The notes under the pieces were generated by a model. It worked only from the letters and a program-made list of their open reading frames with translations. It did no database searches and had not been told where the DNA came from. 64,000 bases of DNA from JBBRHQ01 sp963840235 (GTDB lineage: Bacteria; Actinomycetota; Thermoleophilia; Solirubrobacterales; 70-9). The stretch's first letter is position 1. Each line of letters begins with the position of its first letter. Location: contig CAWIYC010000003.1 of the NCBI GenBank assembly GCA_963840235.1, positions 434,001-498,000 of the forward strand. Direction: 5' to 3'. Below are positions 23,426 to 32,254 of the stretch, piece after piece. A program made the position numbers and the translations under genes.

Positions 23426-24030
23426 TGGCCGTCGCCGCCTCCGACGTCAAGGCCCTGCGCGACCGGACCGGTGCCGGGATGATGGACTGCAAGGCGGCGC
23501 TGGCGGAGGCCGACGGCGACCTCGACCGCGCGGTGGAGATCCTCCGCGTCAAGGGCCAGGCCTCGGCTGCGAAGCGCGAGGGGCGCGGCACCGACGAGGG
23601 GGTCATCTCCTCCTACGTCCACGCCAACGACAGGGTCGGGGCGATGGTCGAGATCCAGTGCGAGACCGACTTCGTCGCCCGCAACGAGGATTTCCGGGCT
23701 TTCGCCTACGAGGTCGCCCTGCACGTCGCCGCAGCCGCCCCCCACCATGTCTCCGCGGAGGAGATCCCGGAGGATGAGCGCGAGGCCGAGCGGCGCGTGT
23801 TCGAGGAGAAGGCGCGCGAGGAGGGCAAGCCGGACAACGTCATCGAGAGGATCGTCGAGGGCCAGATGGCGAAGTGGGCGAGCGAGGTTGCCCTGCTCGA
23901 CCAGACGCACGTCAACGCCGACAAGCACGAGTCGAAGACGATCGAGCAGTTGCGGCAGGAGATTGCCGCCAAGACCGGCGAGAACGTGCGGATCGCCCGT
24001 TTCGCCTACTTTCGCGTCGGCGAGGGATAG
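23425..24030 (+). CDS. tsf: Elongation factor Ts (short form)
   Basis: 201 residues, close to the Thermus length and much shorter than typical 270-280-residue EF-Ts. The UBA-like N-terminus (VKALRDRTGAGMMDCKAALA) and the EF-Tu contact motif VEIQCETDFVARNEDF are present. Only one of the two core subdomains is retained, so it may act as a dimer as in Thermus. It recycles EF-Tu-GDP. ATG 23425 was chosen; TTG 23422 is adjacent in frame. Confidence 0.96.
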   Translation: MAVAASDVKALRDRTGAGMMDCKAALAEADGDLDRAVEILRVKGQASAAKREGRGTDEGVISSYVHANDRVGAMVEIQCETDFVARNEDFRAFAYEVALHVAAAAPHHVSAEEIPEDEREAERRVFEEKAREEGKPDNVIERIVEGQMAKWASEVALLDQTHVNADKHESKTIEQLRQEIAAKTGENVRIARFAYFRVGEG

Positions 24031-24041
24031 GCTCGCCCCCG

Positions 24042-24779
24042 ATGGCGCCCGACCCCCGGTTCAGCCGCATCCTTCTGAAGCTCTCCGGGGAGGCCCTGAT
24101 GGGAGACCTCGACTACGGCACCGACGCCGACCAGGTGCGGCGGATCGCCGAGCAGATCGCCGGGACCCGCGGGCGGGGGGTGGAGATCGCCGTCGTCGTC
24201 GGCGCCGGCAACATCTACCGCGGGCTCGAGGCTGCAGCGGCCGGGATGGACCGGGCGACCGGCGACTACATGGGGATGATGGCGACGGTGCTCAACGCGC
24301 TCACCCTCCAGGACGCGTTGGAGAGGATCGGCGAGCACACCAGGGTGATGTCGGCGATCGACGTCAAGGAGGTCGCCGAGCCCTACATCCGCCGGCGGGC
24401 GATGCGCCACCTGGAGAAGGGCCGGGTGGTGATCTTCGCCGCCGGCACGGGCAACCCTTTCTTCACGACCGACACGGCCGCCGCCCTGCGGGCGCTGGAG
24501 ATCCACGCCGAGGCGATCCTGATGGCCAAGAACGGCGTCGAAGGGGTCTACGACTCCGACCCGGCGACCAACCCCAAGGCCAGGTTCATTCCCCGAATCA
24601 GCCATCGCGAGGCGATCGAGCAGGACCTGCGTGTGATGGACTCGACCGCGCTCTCGCTCTGCATGGACAACGACCTCCCGATCCACGTCTTCAATATGGC
24701 CGACGAGGGCAACATCGACCGCATCCTCTCGGGCGAGAGCGTCGGCACCCTGGTCGCCGCCACCGGCGCCTCGAGCTGA
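24042..24779 (+). CDS. pyrH: UMP kinase
   Basis: A 245-residue amino-acid-kinase-fold enzyme phosphorylating UMP. Motifs: RILLKLSGEALMG, VVVGAGNIYRG, DYMGMMATVLNALTLQDALE, GTGNPFFTTDTAAALRALEI and AKNGVEGVYDSDP. It has the bacterial PyrH pattern with GTP-activation features. A TAGGCT hexamer (24028-24033), overlapping the tsf stop, would start a transcript 2 nt before the ATG, in addition to read-through from rpsB-tsf. Confidence 0.97.
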   Translation: MAPDPRFSRILLKLSGEALMGDLDYGTDADQVRRIAEQIAGTRGRGVEIAVVVGAGNIYRGLEAAAAGMDRATGDYMGMMATVLNALTLQDALERIGEHTRVMSAIDVKEVAEPYIRRRAMRHLEKGRVVIFAAGTGNPFFTTDTAAALRALEIHAEAILMAKNGVEGVYDSDPATNPKARFIPRISHREAIEQDLRVMDSTALSLCMDNDLPIHVFNMADEGNIDRILSGESVGTLVAATGASS

Positions 24780-24808
24780 GAGCCGCGCGCCCCGGTCCGC
24801 CGCCGGGT

Positions 24809-24814
24809 TAGGAT
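24809..24814 (+). promoter_or_regulatory. -10 hexamer TAGGAT before frr
   Basis: Seven bases to ATG 24822; expected +1 one nt upstream of the start codon. It lies in a 42-nt gap with a short CCCGG/CCGGG stem and no ribosome site. Confidence 0.45.
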
Positions 24815-24821
24815 TGCGCCC

Positions 24822-25391
24822 ATGGAGAACGAGTTCATCAGCGAACTGCTCAGCGACGCCCAAGAACGGATGACGAAGTCGGTCGAGTCCACCCGCGGCG
24901 AACTGGCCACAGTCCGCACAGGGCGGGCGTCGCCGCACCTCCTCGATCGGATCACGGTCGATTACTACGGGACCCAGACGGCGCTGAAGCAGCTCGCAAA
25001 CGTCGCCACGACCGACGCTCGCCTGCTGACCCTGACCCCGTTCGACAAGTCGGCGATCGGCGCAATCGAGAAGGCGATCCTCGAGTCCGACGTCGGCCTC
25101 ACGCCGAGCAACGACGGCAGCGTCATCCGGCTTCAGATACCGGAGCTGACAGAGGAACGGCGCCGCGAGATGGTCAAGGTCGTCCACGGGGTCGCCGAGG
25201 AGGGGAAGATCGCGGTCCGCAACGTCCGCCGCGACGTCATGCATGACCTGCGCGAGCTGAAGAAGGAGGGGGAGGCGGGCGAGGACGACGAGCGCCGCGC
25301 CGAGAGCGCCCTGCAGAAGGCGACCGACGCGGCCACCGGAGAGATAGACGAGCTGCTGAAGGGCAAGGAGGAAGAGATCCTCGAGGTCTGA
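24822..25391 (+). CDS. frr: Ribosome recycling factor
   Basis: 189 residues, standard length. The core helices carry MTKSVESTRGELATVRTGRA and PELTEERRREMVKVVHGVAE. The characteristic RNVRRDVMHDLRELKKEGE is seen near residue 130. It splits post-termination ribosomes with EF-G. A TAGGAT hexamer at 24809-24814 places +1 one nt before the ATG. Confidence 0.97.
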   Translation: MENEFISELLSDAQERMTKSVESTRGELATVRTGRASPHLLDRITVDYYGTQTALKQLANVATTDARLLTLTPFDKSAIGAIEKAILESDVGLTPSNDGSVIRLQIPELTEERRREMVKVVHGVAEEGKIAVRNVRRDVMHDLRELKKEGEAGEDDERRAESALQKATDAATGEIDELLKGKEEEILEV

Positions 25392-25422
25392 GGGTCGGCG
25401 CGGACGCTGGCGCCCACAGTCG

Positions 25423-26091
25423 ATGGCCGTCCCAAGTTACGTCGCGATCATCACCGATGGGAACGGGCGCTGGGCGCAACAGCGCGGCCTGCCCCCAGTC
25501 GAGGGGCACGAGGCCGGCGCCGACGTGGTCAAGGCCCGGCTGCGCGACGCCGCCGAGCTCGGGATCAAGGAGTTGACGGTGTTCTCGTTCTCGACCGAGA
25601 ACTGGACCCGGCCGAGGGCCGAGGTCGACGGCCTGCTGCGGATGTTCGGCCAGCGGATCGACGTCGAGACTCCCGAGCTCAACGACGAGGGCGTGCGCAT
25701 GCGCTTCGTCGGCCGCCGCGAGGGCGTCCCCGCGGAGCTGTGTGAGCGCATGGACTGGGCCGAGGAGACGACTGCCGCGAACCAGCGGATCACCCTCTTC
25801 GTCGCCTTCAACTACGGCGGCAGGGCGGAGATCGTCGACGCGGCCCGAAGATTCGACGGGAGCTCCGAGGAGGAGTTTCGCCGATGCCTCTACGCGCCCG
25901 AGATGCACGACCCCGACCTGCTCATTCGCACCAGCGGAGAGATGCGAATCTCCAACTACCTGCTGTGGCAGTGCGCCTACTCGGAGTTCGTCTTCCGCGA
26001 CGAGCTCTGGCCCGACTTCGATCGCGAGGCGTTCGAGGCCACCCTGCGCGAGTTCGAGTCCCGCCGGCGCCGCTTCGGGGCCAGGAGCTGA
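25423..26091 (+). CDS. uppS: Isoprenyl transferase (undecaprenyl diphosphate synthase type)
   Basis: A 222-residue cis-prenyltransferase. The catalytic Asp is in the opening P-loop, here AIITDGNGRWAQQRG (the family usually has MDGNGRWA). Other motifs: GHEAGADVV, ELTVFSFSTENWTRP, LFVAFNYGGRAEI, DPDLLIRTSGEMRISNYLLW. It makes the long-chain isoprenoid carrier for the wall; chain length is not predictable. It neighbours dxr, cdsA and rseP in the standard block. Confidence 0.94.
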   Translation: MAVPSYVAIITDGNGRWAQQRGLPPVEGHEAGADVVKARLRDAAELGIKELTVFSFSTENWTRPRAEVDGLLRMFGQRIDVETPELNDEGVRMRFVGRREGVPAELCERMDWAEETTAANQRITLFVAFNYGGRAEIVDAARRFDGSSEEEFRRCLYAPEMHDPDLLIRTSGEMRISNYLLWQCAYSEFVFRDELWPDFDREAFEATLREFESRRRRFGARS

Positions 26092-26092
26092 C

Positions 26093-27145
26093 GTGGCCGG
26101 GGAGCGCGAGCCGGGAAGACGGAGGTTGCCGCGACTGAGGCGGGCCCGGGGGCCGGGGCGCTCACGCAGGGCCCGCCCGGCGGAGGACCCCGCGGCGGAG
26201 CCCTTTGACATCGAGTCCGGCTCGGGCGGCGGCATACCCGGCGGCGAGGAGCTCCTCGGCGGCGAGACAGAGGGCTTCTTCGCCGAGGAGCGGCCGCGAC
26301 CGGCGCCGGCACAGACCCCAATAGCGCCCCCACGCCGCCGGCGCGGACTGCGCAACGAGACCTTCAAGCGGATCCTGGTGGCAATCCCATGGATCCTCTT
26401 CGCGATCGCGATCACCGTCGCCGGCGGCATCGTCTTCGCGGTCGCCATGGTCGCCCTGAGCGTGGTGGCGCTGCGCGAATACTGCGTGATCACGGCCCTC
26501 TACAGGCCGCTCCAGGTTGCGGCCCTGATCGCGGTCGCGGGAATGATCATGGCCGCCCACTTCGGCACCGCCTTCAACATCCTGCTGGCGATCGCAGCAT
26601 CGTTCCTGCTGCTGTTCATTTTCGCCGCCCGTCGCCGCAACCGCGAAGGGATCACCATCTCGCTGGCGATCACCCTCCTCGGCGTCCTCTGGATCGGGAT
26701 CCCGCTGCTCCACGCCGTGCTCCTGCGCGACCTGCCGCTGCACGGCGGCGCCCTGCTGATCGACGTCCTCGTCGGCACCTTCGTCACCGACACCGCCGCC
26801 TACGCCACCGGGCGCATGTTCGGCAGCCACAAGATCGCCCCCCAGCTGTCCCCGCACAAGACCCTGGAGGGCCTGATCGGCGGCTTTCTCATCGGCACCC
26901 TCGGCTTCTGGTTCGCAGGCCTCTATCAGGACTGGCTCTCAGGCACCGACGCGCTGATCCTCGGTGCGGCGGTGGCGGCCGTCGCCCCGATCGGCGACCT
27001 GTTCGAGTCGATGATCAAGAGGGACCTCGGCCGCAAGGACACCGGGACCCTCTTCGGTCCGCATGGTGGCATCCTCGACCGCCTCGACGCCGCCTTCTTC
27101 ACCATCGTCGTCGGCTACTACCTCGCGGTCCAGCTCGTCTACTGA
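26093..27145 (+). CDS. cdsA: Phosphatidate cytidylyltransferase with long hydrophilic N-terminus
   Basis: 350 residues. The first about 80 are an Arg/Pro/Gly-rich cytosolic head. Then come about eight membrane helices and the CDP-diglyceride synthase signature SMIKRDLGRKDTGTLFGPHG followed by GILDRLDAAFF. It makes CDP-diacylglycerol for phospholipids, which pgsA (37483) can use. GTG 26093 lies one nt after the uppS stop and keeps the operon tight. Confidence 0.93.
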   Translation: MAGEREPGRRRLPRLRRARGPGRSRRARPAEDPAAEPFDIESGSGGGIPGGEELLGGETEGFFAEERPRPAPAQTPIAPPRRRRGLRNETFKRILVAIPWILFAIAITVAGGIVFAVAMVALSVVALREYCVITALYRPLQVAALIAVAGMIMAAHFGTAFNILLAIAASFLLLFIFAARRRNREGITISLAITLLGVLWIGIPLLHAVLLRDLPLHGGALLIDVLVGTFVTDTAAYATGRMFGSHKIAPQLSPHKTLEGLIGGFLIGTLGFWFAGLYQDWLSGTDALILGAAVAAVAPIGDLFESMIKRDLGRKDTGTLFGPHGGILDRLDAAFFTIVVGYYLAVQLVY

Positions 27146-27189
27146 CAGGCTGGACCCACGATTGCCGAGTACTGACGCCGGCTGCTTCC

Positions 27190-27195
27190 TACACT
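27190..27195 (+). promoter_or_regulatory. -10 hexamer TACACT before dxr
   Basis: Seven bases to ATG 27203, giving a predicted 1-nt leader. It lies in the 57-nt cdsA-dxr gap. Confidence 0.4.
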
Positions 27196-27202
27196 CATTG
27201 GG

Positions 27203-28354
27203 ATGAAGAAGGTCGTGATTCTCGGCTGCACCGGCTCGATCGGCACCCAGGCGCTCGAGATCGTCCGCCGCTCGGACGAGCTACGCGTGGTCGGTCTCGC
27301 CGCCGGCAGCGGCTCCGAGCAGGCGGTCGAGCAGGCGCGCGAGCACGGAGTCCCGACGCTGGCACTCGCCGACGCCGACGCCGCCGCACGGGCGAAATCA
27401 GAGTGGAGTGGACAGGTCCTCGAAGGAGAGGAGGGGATCGCCGAGCTGATCGCCTCTTCCGGCGCAGACTTGGTGCTCAACGGGATCGTCGGGGCCGCCG
27501 GTCTCGGCCCGACGATCGTCGCCCTGACCGAGGGGCTCGACGTCGCCCTCGCCAACAAGGAGAGCCTGGTGATCGGTGGAGAGCTGGTGACGGCGCTGGC
27601 CGAGGCCACCGGGGCCCGGCTGCTGCCGGTGGATTCCGAGCACTCGGCCCTGTTCCAGCTGATCCGGGCAGAGCCGCCCGGGACCGTCGAGCGTCTTGTC
27701 CTGACGGCCTCCGGAGGCCCCTTCAGGGGGCGCAGCGACCTCTCCGGGATCACCCCGGCGGACGCCCTCGACCATCCGACCTGGGAGATGGGCGGGCGGA
27801 TCACGGTCGACTCGGCGACTCTGATGAACAAGGGCTTCGAGATGATCGAGGCCTTCCACCTCTTCGGCGTCCCCTACGAGCGCATCGACGTCGTCGTCCA
27901 CCCGCAGTCGATCGTCCACTCGCTGGTGCACCTCAACGACGGCGCCTCGCTCGCCCACCTCGGCTATCCCGACATGCGGGTGCCGATCTCCTACGCCCTC
28001 CACTACCCCGAGCGGGCCGACGTCCCGGTCGGGCGCCTGGACCTTGCGGCCGCCGGCGAGCTCAGCTTCGAGGAGCCGGACACGAACACCTTCGCCTGTC
28101 TTCGCCTGGCGCGAGAAGCCGGCGAGGCCGGGGGGACAGCTCCCTGCGTGCTCAACGCCGCCGACGAGGTCGCGGTGGCCGCCTTCCTCGCCGGCGAGAT
28201 CCCGTTCGCGACGATCCCGGCCGTGATCGAGAGTGCTCTGGCGGAGTCTGGGACCGCGCCGGTGACGCACTTCGACGATCTCTTCGCTGCCGACGCCGAG
28301 GCCCGCCGCCGCGCCCGTGATCTCCTGGCCACCCACGGGAGCGCCGCCCGGTGA
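27203..28354 (+). CDS. dxr: 1-deoxy-D-xylulose 5-phosphate reductoisomerase
   Basis: A 383-residue MEP-pathway enzyme (DXP to MEP, NADPH, Mn/Mg). N-terminal Rossmann: VVILGCTGSIGTQALEIV. NADPH/substrate segment: ALANKESLVIGGELV. Metal-binding: VDSEHSALFQLI. HPQSIVHSLVHLNDG and ADVPVGRLDLA follow. Together with ispG downstream, it shows isoprenoids are made by the MEP route. The stop overlaps the rseP GTG by 4 nt. Confidence 0.97.
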   Translation: MKKVVILGCTGSIGTQALEIVRRSDELRVVGLAAGSGSEQAVEQAREHGVPTLALADADAAARAKSEWSGQVLEGEEGIAELIASSGADLVLNGIVGAAGLGPTIVALTEGLDVALANKESLVIGGELVTALAEATGARLLPVDSEHSALFQLIRAEPPGTVERLVLTASGGPFRGRSDLSGITPADALDHPTWEMGGRITVDSATLMNKGFEMIEAFHLFGVPYERIDVVVHPQSIVHSLVHLNDGASLAHLGYPDMRVPISYALHYPERADVPVGRLDLAAAGELSFEEPDTNTFACLRLAREAGEAGGTAPCVLNAADEVAVAAFLAGEIPFATIPAVIESALAESGTAPVTHFDDLFAADAEARRRARDLLATHGSAAR

Positions 28355-29439
28355 CCTGGATCCTCGCCTTCGCCGGCTTCGCCGCGCTGATCATCCTGCA
28401 CGAGTTCGGGCACTTCATCGCCGCCAAGGCGACCGGGATGCGGGTCGAGCGCTTCTTCCTCTTCTTCCCCCCGGCTCTGATCTCGAAGAAACGGGGCGAG
28501 ACCGAGTACGGGATCGGCGCGATCCCGCTCGGCGGCTTCGTCAAGATCACCGGGATGAACCCGGACGAGGAGCTGCCGCCGGAGGTGGCTCCCCGCGGCT
28601 ATTACCACCAACCCGTGTGGAAGCGGATCGTGGTCATCGGCGCCGGGCCCGCGGTGAACATCGCCCTCGCCTTCCTCATCTTCTTCGTCCTCTCCTTCGG
28701 CGCCCGTGACCTGGCCGACTCGGTCGGCGAGATCGTCCCCGGATCCCCCGCGGCGAAGCAGCTGCGGGCCGGCGACAGGATCGTCTCGGTCAATGGCCGC
28801 TCCTACGGGGGCCTGACGTTGGAGGAGCGGCTGCTGAAGTTCTCCGACACGATCGCCGCCGACAAGTGCCCCGGCAAGCAGGTCGACGGCTGCCTCGCGG
28901 CCAAACCGGTGAGGCTCGAGGTCGCCCGCGACGGCCGCATCCGGGAGATGGCGATCACCCCGACCTACGACGAGTCGGTGACGCGGATGCGCCTCGGCTT
29001 CTCCTACGGCACGACCCCGGCCGAGGGCGGGCCGGTCGCAGCCGCCGATCGCTCGGTCAGCTTCATGTGGCTGGTGACGACGAAGACGGTCGGCGTCTTC
29101 GCCAACCTCCTCGACGATAAGCAGAGGAAGCAGGTCTCCGGTGTCGTCGGCAGCTACGAGGTGACGCGTCAGGCGATCGGCTTCAGCGCCCGCGAGGCGC
29201 TGACGCTGCTCGCCGTGATCAGCCTCTCCCTGGGACTGATCAACCTGTTCCCCTTCCTTCCGCTCGACGGCGGCCACATCTTCTGGAGTCTGGTGGAAAA
29301 GGTCCGGGGGCGCCCGGTGCCGTTCAGGGTGATGGAGCGGGCCAGCGCGATCGGCTTCGTGCTGGTGATGATGCTCTTCTTCATCGGCCTCACGAACGAT
29401 ATTGGCCGGCTCACCGGCGAAGGCTTCAACGTGCGCTAG
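28351..29439 (+). CDS. rseP: RIP metalloprotease RseP (site-2 protease)
   Basis: A 362-residue M50 intramembrane zinc protease. The HExxH motif is in IILHEFGHFIAAKATGM in the first helix. The third ligand lies in FPFLPLDGGHIFW. A PDZ domain spans about residues 125-215 (EIVPGSPAAKQLRAGDRIV). It probably cleaves anti-sigma factors or signal peptides. It is translationally coupled to dxr. In most actinobacteria ispG follows; here four other genes intervene. Confidence 0.95.
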   Translation: MTWILAFAGFAALIILHEFGHFIAAKATGMRVERFFLFFPPALISKKRGETEYGIGAIPLGGFVKITGMNPDEELPPEVAPRGYYHQPVWKRIVVIGAGPAVNIALAFLIFFVLSFGARDLADSVGEIVPGSPAAKQLRAGDRIVSVNGRSYGGLTLEERLLKFSDTIAADKCPGKQVDGCLAAKPVRLEVARDGRIREMAITPTYDESVTRMRLGFSYGTTPAEGGPVAAADRSVSFMWLVTTKTVGVFANLLDDKQRKQVSGVVGSYEVTRQAIGFSAREALTLLAVISLSLGLINLFPFLPLDGGHIFWSLVEKVRGRPVPFRVMERASAIGFVLVMMLFFIGLTNDIGRLTGEGFNVR

Positions 29440-29478
29440 TTTTCCCTGCACTGCCCAGGAAACGGAGGAGGAGGGGCG

Positions 29479-31290
29479 TTGGAAGTCACCACTGCTGAGG
29501 GCTACGCGAGCGGCGGCCCGGGACGGGAGCCGGAAACATCCAACGTCTATGAGGCCTTCCTCAGGACGGTGGACCGGATCGGCGGAGACGTCGCCATCCG
29601 CACCGAGGACGACTCGGTCTCGGTCACCTGGAACGAGCTCTCGGCCTGGGTCAGCCGGATAGCCGGAGGGCTCGAGGGCCTCGGGCTCGAGAAGGGCGAG
29701 ACGGTCGCCCTGATGCTCAACAATCGCCCCGAGTTCATCCCCTGCGACCTGGCCGCCGTCAGCCTCGGCGGGGTTCCTTTCTCGATCTACCAGACCTCCT
29801 CGCCCGACCAGATCGCCTACGTCGTCGGCGACGCCGGCTCGCGGATCGCGATCATCGAGTCTGCCTTCCTCGAGAACTTCAACAAGGCACGTGAGAATCT
29901 GCCGGACGTCGAGCATGTAATCGTCATCGACGGCGAGGGCGGCACCGACACCCTCGCCGGGCTCGAGTCAGCCAATCCCGGATTCGATCCCTCCGAGCGC
30001 GCCGCCGGCGTCGGGCTCGACGACCTGCTGACGCTGATCTACACCTCGGGGACGACCGGCCCGCCGAAGGGGGTCCAGCTCACCCACCGCAACCTGATGG
30101 CGCTGACCACCTCGGTCGAAGGGATGATCGAGATGCCCGAGCGCGGCGGCCGCCTGATCTCGTGGCTGCCGACGGCGCACATCGCCGAGCGCGGCGCCCA
30201 CTACTACCTGCCGGTGGTCAAGGGGCTTACCGTGACGATCTGTCCCGACCCCCGCCGGATCGTCGAGTTCATTCCCAAGGTCAAGCCCTCCTGGTTTTTC
30301 GCCGTGCCGAGGATCTACGAGAAGCTCAAGGCCGGGCTCGAGGCCCAGCTCGCGAGCCTCCCCGACGAGCAGCGGATACCGGCCGAGAAGGGGCTCGAGG
30401 CGGCGATATCGAAGGTCCGGCTCGAGCAGGCGGGGGAGGAGGTGCCGGAGGAGCTGGCGGCGGCGGTCGAGCGCGCCGACGAGGAGCTGTTCTCGAAGCT
30501 GCGCGCTGCACTCGGCCTCGACGAGCTCGCCGCGGTCAACGTCGGCGCCGCACCGACCCCGCTCGAGGTGCTCGAGTTCTTCCACGCGATCGGGATCCCG
30601 GTCGGCGAGCTCTGGGGGATGTCGGAGACCTGCGGCGTCGCCACCCTCAACCCCCCGGAGAAGATCAAGCTGGGGACCGTCGGCCCGCCCGTCCCCGGCG
30701 TCGAGATCAAGCTTGCCTCCGACGGCGAGGTCCTGGTCAAGGGCGACGGGATCATGCCCGGCTACAGAAACATGCCCGAGAAGACGGCCGAGACCTTCGA
30801 AGACGGCTGGCTCCTGACCGGGGACATCGGTGAACTCGACTCCGACGGCTACCTGAAGATCGTCGACCGCAAGAAGGAGCTGATCATCAACGCCGCCGGC
30901 AAGAACATGTCGCCGGCGAACATCGAGTCGAAGCTGAAGGCGGCCGACCCCCTGATCGGCCAGTGCGTCGCGATCGGCGATCGGCGTCCCTACAACGTCG
31001 CCCTGATCGTCCTCGACCCGGACTATGCGCCCGTCTGGGCCGCCGCCAACGGGCTCGAGGGCACCCCGATCTCCGAGCTGGCTGGGCTGGAAGAGCTGCT
31101 GACCGCGGTGCAGGAGGGGATCGACGAGGCGAACGCGAAGATGGCGCGGGTCGAGCAGATCAAGAAGTTCACGGTCCTGCCCGAGGAGTGGAGCCCGGGT
31201 GGCGACGAGCTGACGCCGACGATGAAGCTCAAGCGCAAGCCGATCGCCGAGAAGTACGAAGCCGAGATCGAGGCGCTCTACTCGTCCTGA
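29479..31290 (+). CDS. Long-chain fatty acid-CoA ligase (AMP-forming)
   Basis: A 603-residue adenylate-forming enzyme of the FACS type. Motifs: LIYTSGTTGPPKGVQLTH (AMP-binding loop), LSTAH-like WLPTAHIAERG, GELWGMSETCG, DGWLLTGDIGELDSDGYL, IVDRKKELIINAAGKNMSP. It activates fatty acids for degradation or lipid synthesis. TTG 29479 is used because a GGAGGAGGAGGGG site lies directly upstream and no nearer start exists. It is the first of the genes inserted between rseP and ispG. Confidence 0.92.
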   Translation: MEVTTAEGYASGGPGREPETSNVYEAFLRTVDRIGGDVAIRTEDDSVSVTWNELSAWVSRIAGGLEGLGLEKGETVALMLNNRPEFIPCDLAAVSLGGVPFSIYQTSSPDQIAYVVGDAGSRIAIIESAFLENFNKARENLPDVEHVIVIDGEGGTDTLAGLESANPGFDPSERAAGVGLDDLLTLIYTSGTTGPPKGVQLTHRNLMALTTSVEGMIEMPERGGRLISWLPTAHIAERGAHYYLPVVKGLTVTICPDPRRIVEFIPKVKPSWFFAVPRIYEKLKAGLEAQLASLPDEQRIPAEKGLEAAISKVRLEQAGEEVPEELAAAVERADEELFSKLRAALGLDELAAVNVGAAPTPLEVLEFFHAIGIPVGELWGMSETCGVATLNPPEKIKLGTVGPPVPGVEIKLASDGEVLVKGDGIMPGYRNMPEKTAETFEDGWLLTGDIGELDSDGYLKIVDRKKELIINAAGKNMSPANIESKLKAADPLIGQCVAIGDRRPYNVALIVLDPDYAPVWAAANGLEGTPISELAGLEELLTAVQEGIDEANAKMARVEQIKKFTVLPEEWSPGGDELTPTMKLKRKPIAEKYEAEIEALYSS

Positions 31291-31304
31291 CTAGCCTAGG
31301 ACGG

Positions 31305-31334
31305 GTGAGAGCAAGCAGCGGCAGCCCCAGGTGA
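31305..31334 (+). CDS. Putative 9-residue leaderless upstream peptide
   Basis: GTG 31305 opens a nine-codon frame (VRASSGSPR) ending at TGA 31332-31334. That stop overlaps the GTG of the AAC(3)-like gene (GTGA). A TAGCCT hexamer (31292-31297) puts +1 one nt before this GTG. The arrangement would couple translation of the main gene, which lacks a ribosome site, to this mini-ORF. Its existence is inferred only. Confidence 0.4.
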   Translation: MRASSGSPR

Positions 31335-32254
31335 GGGCACTCCTCCGGCGCCTGCCGAGACCGGCGCGCGAGCGCCTGCGCGCCGCCCGCAAGGGCTACC
31401 GCAGCGCCCGTTTCCGCACCCGTGAGCGGCTGCGGCCGGTTCGCGTCGACCAGGGGGCGATCGAGGAAGCGCTGCGCGGGCTCGGGATCGGCGCCGGCGA
31501 CGACGTCTGGATGCAAACGCAGATGTCGGCCTTCGGCACCGTCGTCGGGGGCCCGGAGACGGTGATCAGGGCACTGCGGGCCGTGGTCGGGCCGGAAGCG
31601 CTGGTGGCGATGCCCGCCTTTCCCGTCGGCGGGCTCTCGATCGAGTACCTGCGGCAGAACCCTGTGTTCGACTACCACCGAGCGCCGTCTCGGATGGGGG
31701 CGATCACCGAGCGCTTCCGCAAGCTGCCCGAGGCCCGCCGAAGCCTGCACCCGACCCACTCGATCGCCGCCCAGGGTCCGGGGGCCGGGAACCTTCTCGC
31801 CGGCCATGAGCGGGCCGAGACCCCGTTCGGCGAGGGGACGCCGTTCGTCCGCCTGATCGAGCGCAACGCGCGCCAGGTCTTCTTCGGCACAAGCACCCGG
31901 CCGATGACGATGTACCACGCCTTCGAGTGCACCCGCCGCCCGCCGTTTCCCTACGACGTCTTCCTCCCCGATCGATTCCCGGTCACCTGCGTCGACGCGG
32001 ATGGCCGCGAGATCGCGACCAGCACGCTCGTCCACAGGCCGCGGCTTTCGATCGGGCGGATCGACGCCAACCCGCCGCTGGCCGCCGAGGTCCGCCGCCG
32101 GCTGACCGCGGTCGGCATGAACTGCGTCGCGCTCGGCCGCTCCGACGTGCTCTCGATCCCGCTGCAGGAAATGATCGCCGCATTCGAGCCGATGCTCGCC
32201 GACGGGGTCACGATCTACGATCCGGCCATGCTCGAGGCCGAGGCAAAGCGATGA
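31331..32254 (+). CDS. AAC(3)-family N-acetyltransferase-like protein
   Basis: 307 residues. After a basic head (about 35 residues) it has the antibiotic N-acetyltransferase fold: DDVWMQTQMSAFGTVVGGPE, MPAFPVGG, RRSLHPTHSIAAQGPGA (conserved H-P-x-x-S), ETPFGEGTPFVRLIE, and MTMYHAFECTRRPPFPY. Chromosomal members often act on surface sugars or small metabolites, not aminoglycosides, so resistance should not be assumed. Its stop overlaps the start of the toroid protein (ATGA), implying a joint function. Confidence 0.82.
   Translation: MRALLRRLPRPARERLRAARKGYRSARFRTRERLRPVRVDQGAIEEALRGLGIGAGDDVWMQTQMSAFGTVVGGPETVIRALRAVVGPEALVAMPAFPVGGLSIEYLRQNPVFDYHRAPSRMGAITERFRKLPEARRSLHPTHSIAAQGPGAGNLLAGHERAETPFGEGTPFVRLIERNARQVFFGTSTRPMTMYHAFECTRRPPFPYDVFLPDRFPVTCVDADGREIATSTLVHRPRLSIGRIDANPPLAAEVRRRLTAVGMNCVALGRSDVLSIPLQEMIAAFEPMLADGVTIYDPAMLEAEAKR

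Noticed and set aside
31331..32254. Aminoglycoside resistance gene
   Set aside because: It has the AAC(3) fold, but chromosomal location, coupling to a toroid gene and divergence argue against assuming drug acetylation.
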